Shown here piece by piece: positions 57,483 through 64,000 of a stretch of 64,000 nucleotides of DNA. The notes beneath the pieces are model-generated. The model was given only the letters and a program-made list of their open reading frames with translations. It did no database searches and was not told where the DNA came from. The position numbers and the translations under genes were made by a program. Source of the stretch: Trichomonas vaginalis G3 (Eukaryota; Parabasalia; Trichomonadida; Trichomonadidae); contig NC_067207.1 in assembly GCF_026262505.1 (NCBI RefSeq), positions 4,782,252-4,846,251 of the forward strand, given 5' to 3'. Positions within the stretch are counted from its first letter, which is position 1; each line of letters starts with the position of its first letter.

Positions 57483-58943
57483 TCAATTCATCTGGACCGT
57501 CTCTGTCACAGTATATTGTATTTGAACTGTACCAACAGTTGAAATACCACCCATAAAGTCTTCTGAGTCAGCAAATGGAATGCCAAGCCAAAAGTTTGAA
57601 CGGTCTCCATTTGTATATTGAGTTTTTTGACTTCCTGTATGGGTCCATACTTTCACATATGGCATAATAGAACTTTGCATTTCAGGGTTAATGGTTGTTG
57701 TGAAGTTGTTGTTAAAGTTCATAGCATCTAATGTCAAGTTGTATGACCTCATATCCTCAACTGTAGAATATTCTTCTCTTGGATAATATTTGCCATCTAT
57801 GTTTATATGATATTTAATACCGGGGTTGTAGAAACAAGAATAGTCATTTATAGTTCGTCTGAAAAGAACAAACATAGTATCTGCATGTTTCATTGCAGTT
57901 GTTAAGGCAATATCTGTTCTTGCACCTGGGTCAGCACTTTGGTTTCCAACTTCACCTGCAAAGTCTTTGACAGATATTTGGTGTATAGGGAACATAAGTG
58001 GAACTGCAATATATTTGGCAGCTAAAGCATTTGAAATATCTGGGTCCAACATATAGACTGCAAGTCTGCTTTCTATTCTCTTGCATTCAAATTTTCGCAT
58101 GTGAACTTAACTGGGTCCCAAGCAGTTCCAGCAGCATTGAAATAATAGTTTACTTCAGTGTTGAGGTTTGAGAAACCAAATCTAAGTCAACTTTGTCTTT
58201 GCAAAAGTCACAGAACTTGGCTCCACCAGTTCCAGCTACAGTAAGAGTGAATGGGTCTTGTGTTGGTGCAATGACTAAGTTATTTTTGCTTGGAGTAAGT
58301 TCAATAGAAATTTTTCCTGCCCAGTTTGGCAAGTATCTTAAAAACCTGAAGATGAGGAAAGATGACAAAGGAACTCTAAGTTTCAGTTTTACTTTGGTTA
58401 CTGCTGCTGCAGTTTGTCCAGAAAGGTTAACATAAAACTCCTGGAACGTTAGGGTCAAGTCTTCTTATTTTCTCAATAGTTGCATATTGGTCTGTTTGTT
58501 CTCTAGCTTGTGGTTGTACTGAGTTTCTCAAAGCGAACCATTCATAGTTTGCCCATGTTACTGTTTGAACTAAGTCAGAGTTAGAATATATCTTAATCCC
58601 ATGAAAACTTCTGGAGCATATTGGTATCCGACATAGAAAATTCCATTGCAACCTTTCTTGTCAGACAACTTGGCAGAAGGTTTTATTTCAATGTCTTGTT
58701 CACGTATAAGAAAGAGTTGTCAATAGAAATAATATGAAACCTGTCGCAAGCAATATCTACTGTTGTTGAAGAACCTTCTCCAAACTCACCTACGTTTCCA
58801 TAAGAAACAGCAGTTGTATATTCGTAAGTTCCAGGAACTATTTCTGACCTTCTAATGGCATTGTCGCATTCGTTATACCATTCGGAAACATTTCCGTTCA
58901 TGGCATCCAAAACTGTTGGCGTTATATTCTGAGCGGCGTACAT
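57483..58943 (-). pseudogene. major capsid protein (double jelly-roll) locus
   Basis: Four successive reverse frames spread over 1.46 kb, the size expected of the Maverick major capsid gene. The start is MYAAQNITPTVLDAMNGNVS; later come FHIISIDNSFLYVN, LRVPLSSFLIFRFLRYLPNW, and the C-terminal domain with LAVYMLDPDISNALAAKYIA, MFPIHQISVKDF and NFWLGIPFADSEDFMGGIST. Strand-rich, with a repeated hydrophobic-aromatic pattern. Upstream lies TTTTTACCCATATGAA, the structural-gene promoter motif. Broken, about three interruptions. Confidence 0.75.
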
Positions 58944-58975
58944 TTCATATGGGTAAAAATATAGAATAGTTGGAT

Positions 58976-59560
58976 TTATGTGTCATAATAGAACCCACGT
59001 GGACCAAGCTTTACTTTCTTCCTGGCTGAGTTTTTAACTCTTCTTTTTCCTTCATTGCCACTACTTTCACTAGATGAAGTTACTTCTTCACTACTTTCAC
59101 TTTGTTCTACTCTTCTCTTCTTCTTTGGTGTCGCTTTTGGTAACTTGCCCTCTGCTTCAAGTTGTTGCATCTTTGCCTCATGTTTCACCTAGTATGTTGT
59201 AAATTTCCCATGTCCTTTTTGCCTTTGGGCTCTGGTCGCCCATCTCAGGTAACCTATATCCTAGAAAGATTTTGTCATAGTTTGTATTTGAGTCTTCGCG
59301 TATTGTTTGCATGACTCTTTCCTGAGTTTCCGGTTCAAGCTCTTCAAACAGAGCTTGTCCATATGGAATAAGCTCGTTTCAAATATATGTTTTTGTAGCC
59401 ATTCTGGTTTTTCTTTCCATGTTACCAATAATATCTTTTTGTGAATGGGAAAGCTTTTACCCAATGTTTCAGTCTTGCGTCATTTATTTCTGTAGTTGGT
59501 TTTATTTTGTCAAGGAACATGTTTTTCAATACTAACATTTCATTTGGTACTGTCTATTTG
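58976..59560 (-). pseudogene. Ser/Glu-rich basic virion-associated protein locus
   Basis: The clean part (58976-59188) is strongly charged: KLPKATPKKKRRVEQSESSE, then SSESSGNEGKRRVKNSARKK, ending KLGPRGFYYDT. The upstream part has helical frames (LFEELEPETQERVM and PKAKRTWEIYNIL). The basic Ser-rich tail suggests DNA condensation inside the particle, an inference. Broken, two interruptions or so. Confidence 0.5.
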
Positions 59561-59611
59561 AGTTTTCTTAATATTCATCCCTTCTCGGTTCATTGTCTGC
59601 AAAGTAAGTTT

Positions 59612-60487
59612 TTATGACATTTTGTAAACTTTCGTTTGCAAGGTCATGTACAATAGGTTCTCTCTTCCTGTCTCCCTAACTTTCTTTCTAAACTCTTCAC
59701 CAAATATACCATCTTTATGGTTCTGTGTAGTTCTTTGAGATAAATGTTCTAGAACGTCAGGTGTTATATTTCCATCAGCCATGTTCATTTCATACTGGTC
59801 CAAAATATCTGCATCTTTCATATCTTTCAATGGCATTAAAGCCGCGCTGAAAATACCAGCTATATCTGGTTCACCATTCACTTCCATTGCGTCTACAACT
59901 TCTTGGAATTGTGGTTGTAAGTTTATGAACCACCTATCCGGGTTAGCTTTATGACCCCATCTCATTGTAGTTCCATAGTCTGCAGAAACAAAAGTAGGTT
60001 TGTTTCCATATTGGTTAGGTTCTGAATGAACTTTAAACAATGTTTCATTTCTATATGTTTTGTTGAAATTTAACCTTTTATTTTCACCGAGTTCAGCCAA
60101 AGATTGAACGTTATATGGTCGTAAGTAAAAAGGGTTATTGTATTTGCGTACATTTTCTTTCAGTACTTCCATTCTATGCTGAATATTTTCATCTGGTGTT
60201 GGAGTCTTTTGTATGTCGGCAAACATTTTTCGATATTCTTCTACCATGTCAGCCGAATTTTTCTTAGACTCTTGGAAAGATTCCATATTCACCTCATACT
60301 CTTGTTGAGGGTCAAGATTTTTCGGCTGTTCCAAATCTTCATCTAGTTCTGTGAAGTTAGTTTCCAAAGGAGGGACTTGTTCGTTTCCTTCAGGCTCTTC
60401 TAGCTGTTGTTGCTGAACTATTTCTTCCATGTCTGGTTGTATCTGAACTTCTTCCTGTGGAGTTTCTTGTACCTCATCTGCTGGCAT
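59612..60487 (-). CDS. 291-residue acidic virion-associated protein, unknown
   Basis: A long clean frame. The N-terminal 75 residues are acidic and Gln-rich (EETPQEEVQIQP-like, MEEIVQQQQLEEPEGNEQVP). A middle part has KYNNPFYLRPYNVQSLAELG and NKPTFVSADYGTTMRWGHKA, possibly folded; the C-terminus is helical and basic. Its start is preceded by a TTTTTAAAAACG run. Not recognised. Placement between the capsid locus and the 586-residue gene suggests a structural or maturation role. It looks whole, although a broken terminus cannot be excluded. Confidence 0.6.
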   Translation of the reverse strand: MPADEVQETPQEEVQIQPDMEEIVQQQQLEEPEGNEQVPPLETNFTELDEDLEQPKNLDPQQEYEVNMESFQESKKNSADMVEEYRKMFADIQKTPTPDENIQHRMEVLKENVRKYNNPFYLRPYNVQSLAELGENKRLNFNKTYRNETLFKVHSEPNQYGNKPTFVSADYGTTMRWGHKANPDRWFINLQPQFQEVVDAMEVNGEPDIAGIFSAALMPLKDMKDADILDQYEMNMADGNITPDVLEHLSQRTTQNHKDGIFGEEFRKKVRETGRENLLYMTLQTKVYKMS

Positions 60488-60529
60488 TTCATATATTCGA
60501 GACCGTTTTTAAAAAGTTCCCTATCTAAG

Positions 60530-62290
60530 TCATCCGGACATAAACCTTTCTTCTTTCGTTCCGTCTCTATTTTTTACGCGTTTCATGAAGAGAGTTGAAT
60601 TGTCATTTAGCTCTGACACCAAATATCTCGGAGTAAATTCAGTCATGTCATTTGGATGATATGCTATTAAATCATATCCCTTAGCGAGCTTGTATTTTCC
60701 AGGTTTGAAATTATATCCCATTTGGTGCTGAGCCATAAAGCTAAATAGGTTCGGGTCAGTATTTCCTTCCTTGAACTTTCTAATAGCTTCTTTATATCTG
60801 TCACTAAAGTCAAGAGTATCTGGGTAACCATAATCTTCCTTTAGCATTTTTAAGAATTCTTGGTTTCCTTGTTCTCTACTTCTTTTATGTCCTTGCTCTG
60901 TTTGTGGTTGTTGTTGTGCAGGGTTTTGAACTGTTGGTTGCTGTGCTGGTTGTGGAGGTGGTTGTTGTGCAGGGTTTTGAACTGTTGGTTGCTGTGCTGG
61001 TTGTGGAGGTGGTTGTTGTGCTGGTTTTGGTGCATGCCTGTGTCTGTGTCCATGTGACGATGTAAATGTTTTAGGTAGTCCTGGTGCAGGTGCTTCTCTT
61101 GGAGGGTTTGGTGGTATATAAGTTCCACCAGCTGGCACATATGTTCCATCTGCAGCATAGTGTCCTACCTGACTTTTCGTTTTTAAGAAAGCATTTACTA
61201 GGTCTGTTTTGGTCTGTTGTAACTCTTTTTCTTGACTTTCCACAACAGTTGCTCTAACGGCGTCATAGGCACTTTGAACTGCCTGTCTCGTTGCTGCATC
61301 TGTTATTTTCGTCATATTTTGTGCTACTTCTCTTAACTCTTTGTCGAAACCTTCAGACTTCAGTTTCTTTCCAGATGAGAAGTCGTTCACTAGTTTCACC
61401 TTACTATGAAGAGCTTCGAAGGCGTTCTTAAAGTCAGCATTCATTAAAGCTTCATTTGAACTGTCTTCATCCGCTTGTATTTTTGTCCTTATTGACCCTA
61501 TAAGTTGGGCTGCTTTAGCGTTGGCTTGGGCATCTAACCAGTCATTGTTAGCTTTTATATATTCTGCGCTTTTCATTGCCTTTTGCATGGCTGCGTCGTT
61601 ATTTTTACTTTCTTGTGCTAAGTTTTCATACTGTACGGTTTGGTTTTGCAACTGTAAAAGTTTTTCTGCCTTTACATTTGCTTCAACTTCTTTTTTATAC
61701 TCATCGCTATCCATATATGTCTTCAGGGCTTTTTGTTTTATTTCTTCATCTTTCAGTACTTTATATTGAGTAGTATGGTTTTTCAAATTTATAACATCTT
61801 GTTCCATTTTTGCTACTTCTGCTGCTTTTTCTGACACTTTTTTCGCATATTCCTCTGTACTTAGTTCTTTCAGTTGTTCTTCTTTCTTCTTTTTCTCTAC
61901 GTTTAACTCATTGAGTTTCTTTGTGTGTCTGTCATATTCTAGTTTCTTTTCGTTTTCACTTATTTGTTTCTGTATGTCTATGTTTGACTTTTTGACATCT
62001 GATATTTGATTTTTGAGTGAACTCAAATTCATTTGACTTTGAGGGTTATAAGCTGTTCCGTCTGCAGCTCCACCATAGCCTGCCATTTTCGCTAAAAGTG
62101 CCGCTCTTAAACCTCCACTCTGTGCACCAATAACTCGGTTTAAAAGCATAGGATTGCTTGACATTTGTTGCAACATAGTGGGGTCATTCAGCATTTGTTG
62201 TTGCAACTGTTGTTGTGGTGTCAGTTTTACTATTGGATGTTTCAATGCTCTCTTCCTCTTACGTATATTCTTACGTAGCTTACGTGGCAT
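60530..62290 (-). CDS. 586-residue large coiled-coil and Pro/Gln-rich virion-like protein
   Basis: The longest frame in Maverick 2. N-terminus is very basic (MPRKLRKNIRKRKRALKHP), fit for DNA contact or nuclear entry. Residues about 85-375 are coiled coil (LKNQISDVKKSNIDIQKQIS and so on). Residues about 400-485 are Pro/Gln/His-rich with a duplicated 17-residue unit PAQQPTVQNPAQQPPPQ. The C-terminal 100 residues look folded (FSFMAQHQMGYNFKPGKYKL, GYDLIAYHPNDMTEFTPRYL). No known family. Whole in length; first gene inside the right end, so transcribed leftward toward the capsid genes. Confidence 0.65.
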   Translation of the reverse strand: MPRKLRKNIRKRKRALKHPIVKLTPQQQLQQQMLNDPTMLQQMSSNPMLLNRVIGAQSGGLRAALLAKMAGYGGAADGTAYNPQSQMNLSSLKNQISDVKKSNIDIQKQISENEKKLEYDRHTKKLNELNVEKKKKEEQLKELSTEEYAKKVSEKAAEVAKMEQDVINLKNHTTQYKVLKDEEIKQKALKTYMDSDEYKKEVEANVKAEKLLQLQNQTVQYENLAQESKNNDAAMQKAMKSAEYIKANNDWLDAQANAKAAQLIGSIRTKIQADEDSSNEALMNADFKNAFEALHSKVKLVNDFSSGKKLKSEGFDKELREVAQNMTKITDAATRQAVQSAYDAVRATVVESQEKELQQTKTDLVNAFLKTKSQVGHYAADGTYVPAGGTYIPPNPPREAPAPGLPKTFTSSHGHRHRHAPKPAQQPPPQPAQQPTVQNPAQQPPPQPAQQPTVQNPAQQQPQTEQGHKRSREQGNQEFLKMLKEDYGYPDTLDFSDRYKEAIRKFKEGNTDPNLFSFMAQHQMGYNFKPGKYKLAKGYDLIAYHPNDMTEFTPRYLVSELNDNSTLFMKRVKNRDGTKEERFMSG

Positions 62291-62329
62291 TTTAAGTGAA
62301 GTTAAAAAGCGGTTTTTGACAGATGTTTA

Positions 62330-62510
62330 TATGACACTTTCTCCGGTTTATAGGACCTCTCTCATATTCTATCTTGTCATATCTAAACTCATAGTCATGT
62401 ATGTCCTCTAACCATCTCATAACGGTTTCCAAACCACTTTTATCGGATGTAAAGTAAAAGCATGGATGGTTATGTAAAACGTCTAAAGTTTCTAAAGAGT
62501 CTCTCAAAGT
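62330..62510 (-). pseudogene. inverted 3' fragment of the methyltransferase gene
   Basis: Reads RDSLETLDVLHNHPCFYFTS and GLETVMRWLEDIHDYEFRYD, identical to the Maverick 2 methyltransferase C-terminal region, reverse. It abuts the right terminal repeat: terminal repeat and gene meet in the shared nine bases ACTTTGAGA (62502-62510 reverse), a sequence present in both the left terminal repeat (38363-38371) and the gene (about 39019). Confidence 0.9.
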
Positions 62511-62751
62511 ATACTTCCTTGGAACGCCCGTAACTTTTCCTGTAGCGACGATAGACCCTTACTTGTCCGGACAAAGTTATACTATTTTGAGTGCTCTACA
62601 AAAAAGTCAACGACGACGACTCTCAAAAATTTTTTATGGGCTAGAGGGCGCAACGCGCCTGGAGGCCCCCAGTACCCAAAAAAACTTCATTTATACTAAA
62701 CATCTTCAGGGCTAGAGGGCACGAAGTGCCTGGAGGCCCCACTACCTTTTT
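62502..62751. repeat. Maverick 2 right terminal inverted repeat
   Basis: Inverse of 38143-38371 with the stacked second tip, plus about 22 extra bases (AGTCAACGACGACGACTCTC) beside the second tip. Ends in six T before the target duplication. Confidence 0.9.
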
Positions 62752-63213
62752 TGAAACTTATTTGTTTACCAATATTCCTTATTTTATAAAATTTTTCAAT
62801 TGAATACTACAATAATTTTATCTCTCCTTTATTAAATTTTCGATTTTTATGTTAATTCTAATTCTTTGCACTATTTCTTGTCTAAATCTTCTAAAATTTT
62901 TATTTTAATTTAATTTGACACATAATCATCCTTTTAATTTTCGATTCAAATCCTTATCCTCTTCATTATTTTTCAATAATTTTTTTATCGTAATTTGTAA
63001 AATTCGTTCTTTTATAGCTGTTTAAATAATCCAAAACCATGATATTTATTATTGTTAATTATTCCTAATCATGTTTTTTACATTAATTTTAATTTTTTAT
63101 TTTCTGAACCATTTAAATTAATTTTGTTAAGAATATTTTTTCAATATAGACTTCTGAAATAATTAAATTATTCTCAAATTCTCACAAATTATTTCATTTC
63201 AAATTTGTTTAAA
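62752..63213. other. host flank right of Maverick 2
   Basis: Right target duplication TGAAAC at 62752-62757, then AT-rich DNA with T runs. TTTCATTTC at about 63193-63201 lies 13-20 bases before the next ATG and fits the trichomonad initiator. Nothing else seen. Confidence 0.6.
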
Positions 63214-64000
63214 ATGAATTTGTACACCTTAGTTGATTCAGCTTGGCTTGAAACAGCTCTAGCACAGATTCAAAGGCGCACACCGTTAGCCATTGTTCTC
63301 ACAAATGTTCCATTAGTCAACAACACTATTCGTTCATCAATTAACAAGATAACATTTTACAAAGCTCTCTTATGTAATAGACTAATTACTATTGAAGAGT
63401 ACTTACATCATACATACAAACTTCAAGAGTTTACTACTTTCTACATTAAATATAATAATCGACTCTACGAGTGTTCATCCATTTTGAAACACAGAGATGA
63501 CACTCTCCTTACCGATTATTTGATATTACAAAGTTCAAACGACTCTCGTATACAGGAAGAACCCTCATCAGCCAGCACTCCTCTACAACGCCAGCTTTCA
63601 TCAGCCAGCACTACCAACTCTGTTCCACAGCAACAGCTCTCAACAGCCAACGCTCCTCTACAAAGCCCACTTTCTGCCAACACCCCGCCACAACGCCAGC
63701 TCTCTGCCAACGCTCCTCTTCAACGCCAGCTTTCATTAGCCAGCAGTACCAACACTCCCCCACAGCCACAACTCTCTGCCAGCACTCCCCCACAACGCCA
63801 GCTCTCTGCCAACTCTCTTCCACAGCAACAACTCTCTTCCACAGCAACAACTCTCTGCCAACACCCAGACACAACTCCAGCTCTCGGCCAACTCTCTTCC
63901 ACAGCAACAACTCTCTGCCAACACCTCGGCGCAGCAACAACTCTCTGCCAAGACCCAGACACAACTCCAGCTCTCGGCCAACTCTCTTCCACAGCAACAA
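63214..64000 (+). CDS. host repeat-rich protein, 5' part, runs off the window
   Basis: The frame is open from ATG 63214 to the end of the window. Residues 1-108 form a normal-looking domain (MNLYTLVDSAWLETALAQIQ, then FYKALLCNRLITIEEYLHHT and LYECSSILKHRDDTLLTDYL). From about residue 115 it is a Ser/Gln/Pro-rich tandem repeat (LSANAPLQRQ, LSASTPPQRQ, LSANSLPQQQ). Near 63836 the repeat continues at DNA level but in another register, after which the frame reads STATTLCQHPDTTPALGQ. Either the gene has slipped by a repeat-mediated frameshift, or both registers are used. I do not recognise the N-terminal domain. The reverse-strand frames here are shadows of the repeat. Confidence 0.6.
   Translation, partial: MNLYTLVDSAWLETALAQIQRRTPLAIVLTNVPLVNNTIRSSINKITFYKALLCNRLITIEEYLHHTYKLQEFTTFYIKYNNRLYECSSILKHRDDTLLTDYLILQSSNDSRIQEEPSSASTPLQRQLSSASTTNSVPQQQLSTANAPLQSPLSANTPPQRQLSANAPLQRQLSLASSTNTPPQPQLSASTPPQRQLSANSLPQQQLSSTATTLCQHPDTTPALGQLSSTATTLCQHLGAATTLCQDPDTTPALGQLSSTAT

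Larger units (their letters stand above)
38143..62751. mobile_element. Maverick/Polinton element 2
   Basis: About 24.6 kb with the 6-bp target duplication TGAAAC at 38137-38142 and 62752-62757. Terminal inverted repeats are about 230-250 bp. Parts from left: methyltransferase, small virion-like genes, protein A, fibre, integrase, small genes, protein B, 304-residue protein, two KilA-N proteins, tRNA-like sequence, packaging ATPase, helicase, penton-like, major capsid, and three large virion-associated loci. I find no polymerase or cysteine protease. Broken, roughly twenty interruptions, concentrated in the capsid-side half. Near-identity of its left 7 kb with Maverick 1 indicates a young pair. 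Confidence 0.93.

Noticed and set aside
59190-59610. Possible adenain-like cysteine protease of Maverick 2
   Set aside because: No His/Cys catalytic pattern could be recognised in any frame here; treated as part of the charged virion-protein locus.
63516-64000. Reverse-strand Cys/Trp/Gly-rich repeat frames at the right edge
   Set aside because: Antisense of the forward repeat-rich gene, which has a proper N-terminal domain and initiator.

Overview
The window looks like a piece of a trichomonad genome, most probably Trichomonas vaginalis. The evidence is AT-rich intergenic DNA, intron-less protein genes, a hydrogenosomal acetate:succinate CoA-transferase with a trichomonad-type presequence, TCATTTTT initiator-like boxes just before some start codons, and two complete-length Maverick/Polinton elements of about 25 kb, a class that is very abundant in that genome. 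Species assignment is inference; no search was possible.

Layout. 1-12,389 is host chromosome: the end of a membrane protein gene, a GRIP-domain golgin-like coiled-coil gene, a WEE1-like protein kinase, a second coiled-coil gene, the ASCT gene (unlike its neighbours, strongly codon-biased and GC-richer), a small zinc-finger-like gene, then gene-free AT-rich DNA with a possible small inverted-repeat element and a 121-bp tandem repeat. 12,390-37,102 is Maverick 1, flanked by the 6-bp target duplication CATACA. 37,103-38,142 is a host spacer with a remnant integrase (DDE) gene and four consecutive long hairpins. 38,143-62,751 is Maverick 2, flanked by the 6-bp duplication TGAAAC. 62,758-64,000 is host again, with the start of a repeat-rich gene that runs off the window.

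The two Mavericks share an almost identical left block of about 7 kb: Dam-like N6-adenine methyltransferase, a tiny membrane protein, several small virion-like proteins, a phage-style tail fibre, integrase, and two paralogous proteins that flank the fibre and integrase. After that they differ. Maverick 1 has a giant inverted repeat (19,894-24,238 against 25,662-29,509) holding two copies each of a 304-residue protein and a KilA-N/T5orf172 protein, then another KilA-N gene, a block of small genes with host-like initiator boxes, and family B DNA polymerase. I see no capsid or packaging genes in it. Maverick 2 has one copy of the KilA-N block, a tRNA-like sequence, then packaging ATPase, SF3 helicase, penton-like and major capsid loci and three large virion-associated genes, but no polymerase that I can find. 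Both are fossils with many broken genes (roughly twenty breaks each), yet they are young by their mutual similarity; a few genes, including both methyltransferases, look whole.

The most unusual content is an archipelago of short palindromic and tandem repeats between the KilA-N-type genes. The same palindromes also lie in frame inside KilA-N coding sequences. That resembles the Rickettsia palindromic elements in behaviour but, as far as I know, is not described for Mavericks. It is my best candidate for an undescribed system here.
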